64,000 nt of DNA from Nicotiana tabacum (GCF_000715075.1 NC_134082.1:106122399-106186398), one strand, 5' to 3'. Positions 1 through 10,566 are shown, numbered from the stretch's first letter. Made by a program: numbers and translations. Notes: generated by a model from the letters alone, not told the origin.

Positions 1-1473
1 GATTGGCCGACAGTGGATGACATGGTCAAGCAGAATCAACGTCTCGTAGTCTTCACCTCTAAATCATCCAAGGAAGCTTCTGAGGGCATTGCTTACGAGT
101 GGAGATACGTTGTCGAAAACCAATGTGAGTTATGTTCTTTGCCTAATTTGATGCTTATGTTACTGCTTGACGTACTTTAAGAACGTCGATATTCTTGCAT
201 TCGAGATTTACTTAGCAGTTCCGACGAGTTCTTGGTACATTGAATTGTAGTGTAAGTTTTGGCTTCATAATGGTATAGCTTGGTCCTTGGATAAACATTT
301 GTTTTATTTGTAGCTTCACTAGTTCATCTTCCCCACATATGGTATCATTCAGAAATCGTTGCTCAAACTATTGACGATTTGACATGTTAACCGCATCTTT
401 TGCAGATGGTAATGGTGGGATGAAAGTCGGTTCTTGTCCAAGTCGTTCTGAATCACCTCCTATGAGTACATCGTCGATCTCTTTGGTTCTGCAGAACTAT
501 TTCCCTGACAATCCCAACATAACAGCAGCTTGTGTGGATAATTCTGCTCCACTAGTTAATATGACGAAAACTTGCTTTGAAGCAGCTGGCAAAAGGTGGC
601 CAAATTTTATTGCTGTTGATTTTTATCAGGTAATCTTCACAGGCATGTTCTTTTGATTAAATTGTCTATTATTAAACGTAAGAGTATTACACATTTTGCT
701 TACTGATGCAGAAAAGTGATGGTGGTGGAGCTCCAGAAGCTGTAGATGAAGCAAATGGCCAGTTAGCTTGTAATTGTAGCAGTATTGCCTATTGCAAGGT
801 TTGCTTACTGGCTTTGACTTTAAATGCTACAATGAATATAGCACCACATTTGAGACTATTAGAAAATCATTCTAGCAGGATTTAGTATTTTTTTTCCTGC
901 TCTTCTTGAGCGTTCTTGATACTTTACCGCCTTTCAACTTAGAAAGAGGACAAGTTAATTCAGCTAAGATGCAAACTTCTAAGAACAAACTATTTGCAAT
1001 AATAAGGTGAAAACTACCTGCATTTACTGGTTTCAAGTGACCGATTCCAGAGGCTGTTCTCACTGGAGCAGGTCAAGAGAAGGCGAATACTTTGGCCATT
1101 ATGCCAAGAACAAATTTGAATTTGATATTAAGTATATATGAATTTTTGCTATTTTTTATGTTGCCTCGTGCAAATAATCTAAATTGAAAAAGAAACATAA
1201 TCTTGATTGTCCTGATGCTGCTACCAAAAATATACTTCTTATCTAATTTCCCATGAAGCTATATTGATTTTCTTTGATAAGCAGGCAAGTGGTACATCGC
1301 ACAAATGCGAGGCACCAATGTTATCACCCCCACCACCAGCGCAAGCAACAACTACAGGAACATCGCAAGATGGCAACAACGAGAACAACAATAATTCTCA
1401 CTCAAACAGAAGTAAACCACTTCATTGGTTGATCGGCACAATTTTTGCTGCAATTCTTCTTCTGCACGCATAA
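1..1473 (+). CDS. PI-PLC X-domain protein, GPI-anchored type (3' part of gene)
   Basis: The window opens inside an exon. Readable exons are 1-124, 406-629, 712-798 and 1285-1473; phases join cleanly (1+224 nt between the first two) and borders are GT-AG. The product begins [20 protein letters not shown] and continues through a Cys-containing region ([41 protein letters not shown]) typical of the C-terminal half of plant PI-PLC X-domain proteins such as Arabidopsis At5g67130. The tail is low-complexity Pro/Thr/Asn followed by a C-terminal hydrophobic run ([17 protein letters not shown]), which fits a GPI-anchor signal, so the mature protein probably sits on the outer face of the plasma membrane. 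The X domain with any catalytic histidines is outside the window; plant members are often thought not to be true phospholipases. Stop TAA at 1471-1473. Confidence 0.85.
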
Positions 1474-2940
1474 TTGGTGCATTCTCTGGAAGTATATACT
1501 CAATTTTTCAGAAGAGACACACTACCTGACGGAGCAGAATGACGATCCTTCGTCTTATCTTTTTTATTTACTGGTTTAGTTTCTTCACCTGTCGGATACT
1601 AATGTGTTTATATGAGTGTGTAATCAAAATGTGTACCGACACATGATGGATGGGACAATGAGCTGCAGCGGGAAATTGAACTTCTTTTTTTTCTTCTTTT
1701 TAATTATGCATGGAAGCTGGTGTTAGACTTTTTCCTCAGCACATAAATTAGACAGCATCAAACTTAAGCAAAATGGAACGAGACATCTTGGGACCCACCC
1801 TAACACCACGTGCAAAATAAATAAATAAAAATATTAAAAAGAGAGAATAAGTTAAATAAATTATGTTTCAAGAAGAAGCTGCCAAACATATGCCGAAAGT
1901 CTTCCTTTTTTTCTTTTTTCTTTTTTTATATCTTGTACAATCAAACACCATTATATAAACAAAGAAAGTACATGTAATTTTGTTGAAAGCTGGACCGAGA
2001 TCGTTTGGAATATTTCTGAATGAATGTAATAATAGCACTTCACACTTATTTAATTAGTGTATATTTTATACACTCCTCATATGAAGATGGTTGGAATTCA
2101 TCAAATAATTCTTACATTTGACATTTCAAACTACAAAGTTATTAGTTATTGCTAATTGAACATCTTAAGTATTGATTTCTTTTCGCAAGAACCATATGAA
2201 AAGTATGCATCTAACAACTCAATTAATTAATCGAAATTTGAGATTAGATAGAGAGAGAAATCGTTAAGAATGTATGATCGATCTGAATGTAATAGTACTT
2301 CACGCCTACTTGATTTTAGGTTTTCAGTAGAATAACATTATAAGAACGTACGTGTTAATTTACATAGGCACGAAATTTAGGAAAAAACATACGGATTAAG
2401 GAAACTAGGGGTCATGCAATTTTGGTGGGAGAAATCATAGTTCTCTTGAAGGCTACAAATATGACCATCATGGCATCATCACCTTTGCATGCCCAGCGCT
2501 ATATAAGGAGTTGTGCGCGCATATAGCTTATGGCGCTGACCTTAATGGGGGGTTCACAGAAAGAATGTCTGAGAACCAGAATGAATATTAACATTCTCTG
2601 CACTCTTTGAGCATATGGCTAATTGGAAGAGCATAATAATAAACTCAATTTCATTGCCTTTCAAGTTACTATGTGCAAAGGTATGGAGGTCCCTAGAGTT
2701 CCTAGTGCTGAGTTCGGAGCTTCAAGGAGTCGACCCGCTCTTTGTTTTGTCTTCCTACATGCTGATCCCAAGAGATCCAGGTAATCCATTTACTAGGGAT
2801 TATGCAAGCTTGTAGTATTCAGGTACGTTGTTTCTGGTATTCCTCAGTACTTGATCACTCTCATTAAGTTGTATACATTTCTTGAAACAGCTAGGAGACA
2901 CACACCGTAACACTTAAAGAACCTGGGACATATGTATCTT
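1474..2940. other. 3' flank and intergenic DNA, no recognised gene
   Basis: AT-rich sequence downstream of the PI-PLC-like gene. The first few hundred bases probably hold its 3' UTR. A TATA-like TATATAAG lies at 2500-2507, preceded by a GCATGC (RY-like) motif, and a 66-codon ORF starts at 2615, but I recognise no protein family there. No other gene, tRNA or repeat array was seen. Confidence 0.5.
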
Positions 2941-2945
2941 ATAAA

Positions 2946-3481
2946 TGTTTGACTCAAAAGATTTTTAACTCTTTTTAAGCAAATCAATCAAAGATGAAGG
3001 GGTAAATCGTAGTCAAACTTAATTAATATCGAATCGAAAGATTGAATGACCGCAATTGCAAATTAGATGAGTAGAGCACCAAAAGATCTTATTCAAAATT
3101 GAGCGCAACCTTCTCTCTCCGTAAAGGGGGAAGAAGAATTACAATTGTTTTGCCCTTTTCGGGGTACAGGGATTGAGCTCACTCCTTCTTCTTTATACGG
3201 AGAGCCCTCTTTTCTTCACCTTTCCGGTGGAGTTCTGTTTCATCTCTTTATTTTGTAAGGAATCCCCCTGCTTTGGGGCTTACTTGCACTTGTATATATA
3301 GTCGAAAAAACCTCTTACCCTTGCCACGAGCTTGGCGTGCTTGGGGTCGTAAGGTCTCCAGGTTGTTGTTGTGTGGAATGTCTTAAAAGAGGGATTGGAT
3401 TGACTCTATTGGCTTCTTACCCGGTGGCAAAAATGCGGTCATGACCGCCTTAATCGAAGTGGTCAGATTTTGACCAATACA
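2946..3481 (-). repeat. 3' LTR of the non-autonomous element
   Basis: In plus-strand reading it begins TGTTTGACTC and ends GACCAATACA, so both orientations show TG..CA termini. It is repeated at 9364-9897. A TATATATAG stretch lies near 3293-3301. The flanking base block 2941-2945 is ATAAA, the target duplication. Confidence 0.85.
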
Positions 3482-3498
3482 GTTAGTCCCTCCGTTCG
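3482..3498 (-). other. polypurine tract of the non-autonomous element
   Basis: Minus-strand sequence CGAACGGAGGGACTAAC directly precedes the TG of the LTR. The equivalent position in the second element (18224-18242) reads ACGAGGGGACTATC before its LTR, so the tract is conserved between the two copies. This fixes the orientation of the element. Confidence 0.7.
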
Positions 3499-3602
3499 TC
3501 GGGGTCATGCCTCATCAGGCCCGATAGACGGATCACATATGCGACGTAGTCGAGAGGAATCTAACCCCTCGTTTTGTTCTTTAGTCGTGTACATATGCGT
3601 CG

Positions 3603-4374
3603 TGTTTGAGTTCGAGCGAGATCGAACTTTTCTATTTATGTTGATGGCGAAGGCCCTTGGCCTTAGAGGTTATTTCGAACTTATCGAAATGACGACGTCT
3701 GAGTTCAAGCGAGGTCGAACTTTTCTATTTCTGTTGATGGCGAAGGCCCTTGGCCTTAGAGGTTATTTCGAACTTATCGAAATGACGGCGTCTGAGTTCG
3801 AGCGAGCTCGAATTTTTCTATTTCTGTTGATGGCGAAGGCCCTTGGCCTTAGAGGTTATTTCGAACTTATCGAAATGACGGCGTCTGAGTTCGAGCGAGG
3901 TCAAATTTTTCTATTTTTGTTGATGGCGAAGGCCCTTGGCCTTAGAGATTATTTCGAACTTATCAAAATGACGGCGTCTGAGTTCGAGCGAGGTCAAACT
4001 TTTCTATTTCTGTTGATGGTGAAGGCCCTTGGCCTTAGAGATTATTTTGAACTTATCGAAATGACGGCATCTGAGTTCGAGCGAGGTCAAACTTTTCTAT
4101 TTCTGTTGATGGCGAAGGCCCTTGGCCTTAGAGGTTATTTCGAACTTATCGAAATGACGGCGTCTGAGTTCGAGCGAGCTCGAATTTTTCTATTTTTGTT
4201 GATGGCGAAGGCCCTTGGCCTTAGAGGTTATTCCGAACTTATCGAAATGACGGCGTCTGAGTTCGAGCGAGGTCGAATTTTTCTATTTCTGTTGATGGTG
4301 AAGGCCCTTGGCCTTAGAGATTATTTCGAACTTATCGAAATGACGACGTCTGAGTTCGAGCGATTGTGAGAATG
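3603..4374. repeat. tandem array of eight 93-bp hairpin repeats
   Basis: The anchor GATGGCGAAGGCCCTTGG (or GATGGT) recurs at 3643, 3736, 3829, 3922, 4015, 4108, 4201 and 4294, exactly 93 bp apart each time. Each unit holds short inverted repeats: TTTCGA/TCGAAA around ACTTA, and usually GTTCGA/TCGAAC around GCGAGG. Because 93 is a multiple of three, one frame stays open for 299 codons as a 31-residue repeat; I regard that as a by-product of the period. The array lies between the 3' LTR and the antisense gene's promoter, in the 3' untranslated position for the retroelement. Confidence 0.9.
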
Positions 4375-4555
4375 TTTTTTCGGTATTCGCGTATCGTGGT
4401 GGTAGTATCATAATTGAAATGCCAGTAGGTAAACGAAACGTTGCTTTGTGCATGCCATCATTATGACACACGTTTCCGAGGAACTGAAATGTTTCACGTC
4501 CCATCAGGTTTAAATGGAGACTCTTGGGTTTCGAGCTTGGGGAATTTGTGTCTCT

Positions 4556-4563
4556 TATAAATA
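4556..4563 (+). promoter_or_regulatory. TATA box of the antisense gene
   Basis: TATAAATA, followed by GGGGAACC, lies about 165 bp upstream of the ATG at 4726 and 180 bp after the hairpin array ends. The second element has the same octamer 138 bp upstream of its antisense ATG (18047-18054, minus strand), which supports a real promoter. Confidence 0.6.
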
Positions 4564-4725
4564 GGGGAACCTTGTAATTTGCTTCTCACACTTCAGTGTT
4601 CATTTTAAGGAAATTACCCTGATATCTCCTTTTTCTGATATCTCGAGTTCTTGCTTACTTTATTGTTTATTGCAATCTCTAGTTTTTATCATTTTTTCAC
4701 GAAAGTTTTTTCCTTTTGGCTAAAA

Positions 4726-7523
4726 ATGGCCAGTGCTTCTTCCCGTGACAATCTTCTTGTCGCCCCTCCGGCAACTGAGGACCTTGTTTAGGCTACCGGA
4801 GAATCGGGCATGGTGGAAGATGAGAAGACTCCTTCGGTGGATGAGATCCTACCCCGCCCTGGGAGGGAGGCGATTGACTTCAGTATCGGCGGTGGAACGG
4901 AACCGAAGAACATTGCTCCCATTATAAGAGAGAGGGGGATCGTGGATTTGAGGGAGCGATGGGGAATCCCTAGATTAGTCGAGATACAGCCGGCGGGGAG
5001 GAACGATCGAGTTCAGTACCCCCCCCCCCCCCGGCTTTTGTATGTTCTACGCCTACCCCTTCATTGTAGGGTACACATTCTCGCTTCCTATGTTAGCGGT
5101 GGATTTTTGCCGCTACTACGAGGTGTGTCCTGCTCAACTCTCTCCTTATTTATACAAGTTGTTTCTCATGCTACTCAAATACGCTGAGCTTGTCGGTCGT
5201 GAGGTTACTCTGGGCCATGTGCTTAGCCTTTTTGCTCCCCAATTGATTCGAGTCACAATGATTCATGCGCGCCCTCGGGGATCGAAGGGTCTAGTGGTGA
5301 AGATGGATGATAGAACCAATCGTCGCTTTTACGAGAATTTTTTCTACGTGCAGGACCGAGCACATTGTGGCGAACCTGACTGGGTTCCCCGAGAGATGGA
5401 ATTTTGCCCGTAAGTGTGCATCGTTGTTTAATAGAATGTTCGATTTCTCTTTTTCTCTCTTTTCTTTTTTTTTTTTACGTTGCGGGTACTGAATTGTCTT
5501 GTTATTCTGCAGCCGAAAATTTGTCTTCGCCGCCTCTTGAAGGGATTCGCAAATGGGTGGAGGCCGTTCTTCCCCATATAATGGGGGTTTGCACCTGGTC
5601 GACCTTTCACGAAAAGTTTGGACATAGGCCCCCTACAGGTGAGATGGCATCCTTATTTATCGTTCTTTTCATTTTTTGTCTCGTCTCTTATACCTCGTTT
5701 GTCGCTGTTAGGGAGAGTCGGAGAGCCAGGGCTCCTCAATTGGCCTTTCGCCAGTCGGCTGCGTCCACTCGTCTTGTCGCGGTACCTGCTACTCGTCCTT
5801 CGCCAAGGGCAGCTTCGGTCGAATCTGCGACCTTGGTTGCCCTGACTATGACTGCCTCTCAGGACGAGGTTCGTCCTACGAATGAATCACATTCAACTTA
5901 GGAGGAGGAAGGGTCGTTGAAGAGACGGAAGGTAGAGTTCGAGGTGGCGCCTCCAATAGTGATTAACCTGGACAAGTCTCCTCTGACGGGCTCAGGGGAA
6001 GGTGTTGTTGCGGCATCTTCCGTAGAGGCAGAGCGAGTCGTTGAAGCAAACGCCGGTGGTCGGTGCTTGGAAACTCCGATCGTTGTAACGGCTCAGCCAG
6101 AAGTTCCTGATGTTACTGATGATCAGTGCCCTACCGGAGCAGAGAACCACACCTCCGGTGCCGCTATAGTGACTTCAGACGTGCCCTCTTTGTCTGTGGC
6201 GGGTCCCACTCCTCCTTCCGCAACGGAAAGAGGGAAAGGCATAGTGATTGACGAGTACGAATCCGAGTCAGACCTGGATCCTGATGACGTCAGAATGTTC
6301 GAGGAGGGCCTTACTCATTCGGTGGTTCATGTCGGGGGTTCAGCTCGAGTTCTCAAAATTCCTTCCGACGCGAATATTTTGGCGTAGGGGGATAACTTGG
6401 TGCCGCAATTTAGCTTGTTGTGCTCGGAAGCGGAGAACAAGTCTCTATGGAGTATCCCTGATGCCGAGTTGAGGGATGAGGTGATCGTTATGGGCTTGAG
6501 GGTATGATATATTTTTGGCTCTTGTTTTGGACTTTCCCTGTTTGAAAGCCTTAGTTTAATCGCTTTTCCTTTTTTTAGACGTATATGGTAGAGGTGGAAA
6601 GCATCTGTAGGGCCAACACCCGGTCGAGGATCTTCTTGTAGATGTTGGAGAAATACCGTCGCTACCGTGACAAGTGTCGTGAATTGCACGAACGTTAAGG
6701 ACAAACCCTCGTAACCAGGCTCTAGGCGAGGAGTTGGAGAGGAGGGATCAAGAGCTGCTGCAGACGATCCGTAGTAAGAGCGAGCTCGAGGAGCAACTCC
6801 ATCTCAAGGACAGCGAGCTCGAGGAGCAACTCCATCTCAAGGACAGCGAGCTCGAGGAGCAACTCCGTCTCAAGGACGAGGAGCTCGAATTGGGCAAGGG
6901 TGTCGCCACAGAATGTGAGTATTACAGGGCAAGCTGAGGTCCATGCAGTCGGAGATGGACCAGAACTTGGTCCGAGTCGAGACGATGAGCGCGGAATGAA
7001 GAGGAAAGCTGATCGTGTTGGAGAATAAGGTCGCTGGACTGTAGCATATTGAGGGAGCCTGGTCGAGGCCTTGGCGAGGGCGGTGGCTTTAGAAGAAACC
7101 ATTCGTGTGCTCCAGTCTGAGCAGGAATCAGAGAGGGCGACAACAACCCTTATGGAGGCGAGGCTCGAAGAGCGGATTGGTACGATTGATTAGGAAGCTT
7201 TGGTCCTAGCAGATCGAGTCACGGCACTAGAGGCAGAGAATGAGCGACTGAAGGCTCAAGATGAATCGTCTCACGCTGTTGTTCCCCGCTAGACCCATGA
7301 GCTTCGGGTCTATGCCGAAGCTCAGCGTGACATTTATAAGAGTTTGTTGGAAGCGGGCACCGTGACCGAGGCTGCATATGAGGAAGCACGAGCAAAAGCT
7401 CGTGAGGCTCGCATCAACTGCAGGTATGACGCGGCGTCGCACGAAGCTAATGGGGGCACGGATGGTGATGATGATGACCCTCGTGGGGACGGTGATGATG
7501 ACGGCGGTGGTGACGCCGAGTGA
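4726..7523 (+). pseudogene. antisense ORF of the element: Transposase_28-type (putative gypsy transposon) protein, degenerate
   Basis: Four exons can be followed: 4726-5409, 5513-5638, 5712-6501 and 6579-7523, with GT-AG borders. The N-terminus reads MASASSRDNLLVAPP; a conserved globular part (FCMFYAYPFIVGYTFSLPML, DFCRYYEVCPAQLSPYLYKL, EVTLGHVLSLFAPQLIR) matches the plant putative-gypsy-transposon domain. A KRRK basic cluster at 5917 and an acidic linker follow, then a long coiled coil with three 11-residue repeats (ELEEQLHLKDS, 33-bp units at about 6777-6880) and an Asp/Gly-rich tail. It is broken: TAG at about 4792, a 14-C run at 5019-5032 that shifts the frame, TAG at 5899, and more stops between 6385 and 7295. 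It is transcribed against the retroelement. Antisense ORFs of this type are known in Tat-lineage elements; their function is unknown. Confidence 0.75.
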
Positions 7524-7657
7524 AAAATATTTGTACTTTGTTTTCATTTTCATTTTGCTGGTAGGCTGGTAATTGTTCGCTCTGTTGTTGTTGTTTTTTT
7601 ATTTGTTGGCCTGGGCCTGTTGTAAGCGGCGATTGTCCGCACTCATGACCTTTCAAT

Positions 7658-7663
7658 AATAAA
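7658..7663 (+). terminator. poly(A) signal of the antisense gene
   Basis: AATAAA lies 135 bp after the stop codon at 7521-7523 and about 100 bp before the 96-bp repeat array. Together with the TATA box at 4556 it frames a complete plus-strand transcription unit. Confidence 0.5.
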
Positions 7664-7765
7664 GAGTTCTTCGTCATTTGCCCTGTATCTCAATTTTTGT
7701 TATTAATTATGCGGTCTTGGCGCGAGACGGGAGCTCGTTTGACGAGTCACGGTCTTTCCTCTTCT

Positions 7766-8823
7766 GATGACAAAGGCCCTTGGCCTTAAGGGTGTTATTT
7801 TGAACTTATCGAAATAATAACCCGTCATGATTCGAGCGAGGTCGAATCCTGCTTTTACTTTGATGGAGAAGGCCCTTTGGCCTTAAGGGTGTTATTCCGA
7901 ACTTGTCGAAATAACAACATGTCGTTATTCGAACGAGGTCGAATCCTGCTTTTACTTTGATGACGAAGGCCCTTAGCCTTAAGGGTGTTATTTCGAACTT
8001 ATCGAAATAACAACCCGTCATGATTCGAACGAGGTCGAATCCTGCTTTTACTTTGATGGCGAAGGCCCTTAGTCTTAAGGGTGTTATTTCGAACTTGTCG
8101 AAATAACAACCCGTCGTGATTCGAACGAGGTCGAATCCTGCCTTTACTTTGATGGCGAAGGCCCTTAGCCTTAAGGGTGTTATTCTGAACTTGTCGAAAT
8201 AACAACCCGTCGTGATTCGAACGAGTTCGAATCCTGCTTTTACTTTGATGGCGAAGGCCCTTAGCCTTAAGGGTGTTATTTCGAACTTATCGAAATAATA
8301 ACCCATCGTGATTCGAACGAGGTCGAATCCTGCTTTTACTTTGATAGCGAAGGCCCTTAGCCTTAAAGAGTATTATTCCGAACTTGTCGAAATAATAACC
8401 CGTCGTGATTCGAACGAGGTCGAATCCTACTTTTACTTTGATGGCGAAGGCCCTTAGCCTTAAGGGTGTTATTCCGAACATGTCGAAATAACAACCCGTC
8501 GTGATTCGAACGAGGTTGAATCCTGCTTTTACTTTGATGGAAAAGGCCCTTAGCCTTAAGGGTGTTATTTCGAACTTATCAAAATAACAACCCATTGTGA
8601 TTCGAACGAGGTCGAATCCTGCTTTTACTTTGATGGCGAAGGCCCTTAGCCTTAAGGGTGTTATTCCGAACTTGTCGAAATAACAACCCGTCGTGATTCG
8701 AACGAGGTCGAATCCAGCTTTTACTTTGATGGCGAAGGCCCTTAGCCTTAAGGGTGTTATTCCAAACTTGTCGAAATAACAACCCGTCGTGATTCGAACG
8801 AGGTCGAATCCTGCTTTTACTTT
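7766..8823. repeat. tandem array of eleven 96-bp hairpin repeats
   Basis: The anchor GATGGCGAAGGCCCTTAG recurs at 7766, 7862, 7959, 8055, 8151, 8247, 8343, 8440, 8536, 8632, 8728 and in decayed form at 8824; spacing is 96 bp with two 97-bp steps. Each unit carries three inverted repeats in a row: CCCTTA/TAAGGG, TTATTTCGA/TCGAAATAA around ACTTA, and GATTCGA/TCGAATC around ACGAGG. Units are related to those at 3603-4374 and point the same way, so the two arrays flank the antisense gene as direct repeats. Open minus-strand frames here are a by-product of the period. Confidence 0.9.
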
Positions 8824-9342
8824 GGTGGTGAATACTTTTCGCAGAAGTCCCAGCTTGGTCAGCATTACTCACATCAGATGGTTCAACGCCACAGACACGA
8901 GGTGTCAATATTTTGCACAAGCTTGCATTGCACGCGTGTTGTAGTTTCTCAGTCGATTTTGGCCGTTTTTTGTTTTGAAGACGTCGTCGACCGGGAAGGT
9001 TTCGGTTGTGCCGAAATGATTTCTGGTTCCTCAGTCTAGGTAACCCTGTGTTTGTTCGCTCGCATGGGTTTCGTATACCCAGTTTGACGGAGTATGGAGG
9101 ATGAGGATGAGATGTTCCTTGCCTCTTCCCGGAGGCTTTGAGAGAAGGGGAGAAACTGGATTGCAGCACCTTTCGCCTTGTCCGAGATATTCGAAACCGA
9201 TAGAGCGGGGATTTCCCGACCTAGCGAATCTGTTTGATTTCTTTTCCCTCAGCGCGCTGCCTCCAAATCTGGTGTGAGTTGAGCTCTCTTCTTGTGTTTC
9301 TTAGCTCCAATCCAGGAAAAACTAGGAGTTTTCACTAGTAAA
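8824..9342 (-). other. 5' leader of the non-autonomous element
   Basis: Sequence between the 96-bp array and the primer-binding site, that is, the 5' untranslated leader when read on the minus strand. A minus-strand frame runs through 9169-8579, but it continues straight into the tandem repeats and matches no Gag motif I can recognise. Confidence 0.5.
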
Positions 9343-9360
9343 TCCCCACAAACGGCGTCA
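9343..9360 (-). other. primer-binding site
   Basis: Minus strand TGACGCCGTTTGTGGGGA, three bases after the 5' LTR. It resembles the PBS TGGCGCCGTTGCCGGGGA used by Tat/Athila elements (tRNA-Asp type, from memory), agreeing at about 14 of 18 positions. It confirms that the element reads on the minus strand. Confidence 0.65.
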
Positions 9361-9363
9361 AAT

Positions 9364-9897
9364 TATTTGACTCAAAAGATTTTTAACTCTTTTTAACTAA
9401 ATCAATCAAAGATGAAGGGGTAAGTCGTAGTCAAACTTAATTAATACCGGATCGAAAGATTGAATGACCACAATTGCAAATTAGATGAGTAGAGCACCAA
9501 AAGATCTTAATCAAAATTGAGCGCAACCTTCTCTCTCCGTAAAGGGGGAAGAAGAATTACAATTGTTTTGCCCTTTTCGGGGTACAAGGATTGAGCTCAC
9601 TCCTTCTTCTTTATACGGAGAGCCCTCTTTTCTTCTCCTTTCCGGTGGAGTTCTGTTCATCTCTTTATTTTGTGAGGACTCCCCTGCTTTGGGGTTTACT
9701 TGCACTTGTATATATAGTCGGAAAACCCTCTTACCCTTGCCACGACCTTGGCGTGCTTGGGGTCGGAAGGTCTCCTGGTTGTTGTTGTGTGGAATGTCTT
9801 AAAAGAGGGATTTGATTGACTCTATTGACTTCTTACCCGGTGGCAAAAATGTGGTCGTGATCGCCCTAATCGAAGTGGTCAGATTTTGACCAATACA
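9364..9897 (-). repeat. 5' LTR of the non-autonomous element
   Basis: Near-copy of 2946-3481. The outer end (ACCAATACA in plus reading) is followed by ATAAA at 9898-9902, matching the duplication at 2941-2945. The inner end reads TATTTGACTC instead of TGTTTGACTC, one of roughly two dozen differences from the other LTR. Confidence 0.85.
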
Positions 9898-9902
9898 ATA
9901 AA

Positions 9903-10362
9903 GCTACAAAAAGAACGAGAGACACATATGTACCTTGTGTTAGAAAACTAGGAAAACAAATTTGAAGAATAAATATTTAACCGTGAAAGATCACTGTCAT
10001 CTACTATTTAGGGGCCCTTCAGAATTTAATAAAGCCCTACTGTACTATATAAATTATTATATAGTTATATTCGTAGAACTTTACACCCCAAAGACAATGG
10101 TTTCTACCCGAATTATGACATAGTTGAAAGCTGTTTTTGAAAATCGTCCATGAATTCTTCATCCTCTTTGCTGTCACTTCTAATTTTACATAAAAAGAAA
10201 ATTTGATATACTCCCTCCACTTCCCACAAAAAAAAATTGTCTGACATAATAATCATCTCCTTTTTCTTATTGTTGATTAATTTTAACATTTCGACGGGCG
10301 ATTGCTGATTCGAATATTTTATTTATACATAACTTTTTGGGAGATGAACACTTGCTCACCTC
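9903..10362. other. intergenic DNA
   Basis: AT-rich single-copy-looking sequence between the LTR element and the hAT transposon. A CTCCCTCC motif at 10213 followed by an A run resembles one end of a Stowaway-type MITE, but no matching second end was found. Confidence 0.4.
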
Positions 10363-10370
10363 TTCCTACC

Positions 10371-10566
10371 TAGGGCTGTATTTTGGGCCGGGCCCGAGCC
10401 TTCGTGGGCCAAACGGACCGGGCTTCGTGGGCCTGGACTCTGGCGGTCCCGGGCCTGGCGGTCCCGGGCTTCGTGGGCTCAATGGGTGGAACCGGCCCAT
10501 GACGGGCCTAAGCCCATATGGTCTTGGGCTAAACGGGCCGGGCTCGTGGGCTTCGCGGGCCTAGCG
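10371..10566. repeat. left terminal and subterminal repeats of the hAT element
   Basis: Terminal TAGGGCTG followed by many GGGCC/GGGCCG words and repeated CGTGGGC units. It is the 3' side of the element relative to the transposase gene. The GC-rich block ends abruptly at a T run at 10567. Confidence 0.75.

Larger units (their letters stand above)
2946..9897 (-). mobile_element. complete non-autonomous LTR retrotransposon (Tat-like/LARD) carrying an antisense gene
   Basis: Two directly repeated LTRs of about 535 bp (2946-3481 and 9364-9897) flank a 5.9-kb interior. A perfect 5-bp target duplication ATAAA lies outside both ends (2941-2945 and 9898-9902). Reading the minus strand, the LTR runs TG..CA (the 5' copy has lost its final CA by a point change), a primer-binding site resembling the tRNA-Asp-type PBS of Tat/Athila elements follows the 9364-9897 LTR, and a purine-rich tract precedes the 2946-3481 LTR. 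Retroelement sense is therefore minus. No gag, protease, RT or integrase is readable on that strand. The interior holds instead a plus-strand gene of the Transposase_28 type (4726-7523) bracketed by two tandem arrays. Movement would need proteins from an autonomous relative. The LTRs differ at very roughly two dozen positions by eye, so the insertion is not very recent. Confidence 0.85.

Noticed and set aside
2534..2604. miRNA-like foldback
   Set aside because: Only about ten bases pair (AGAATGT/ACATTCT region), with no known plant miRNA sequence recognised.
3470..4369. 299-codon ORF made of 31-residue repeats
   Set aside because: It follows from a DNA period of exactly 93 bp in a retroelement UTR. 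The array also holds hairpins and has no family match; nothing shows translation.
7766..8823. CRISPR-like regular repeats
   Set aside because: Units are contiguous with no unique spacers, and the setting is a plant retroelement.
7806..9169. Minus-strand ORFs with 32-residue repeats
   Set aside because: Three overlapping frames stay open only because the repeat is 96 bp long; 97-bp steps shift between them.
10211..10250. Stowaway MITE end (CTCCCTCC plus A run)
   Set aside because: No second inverted end or TA duplication was found nearby; at most a remnant.
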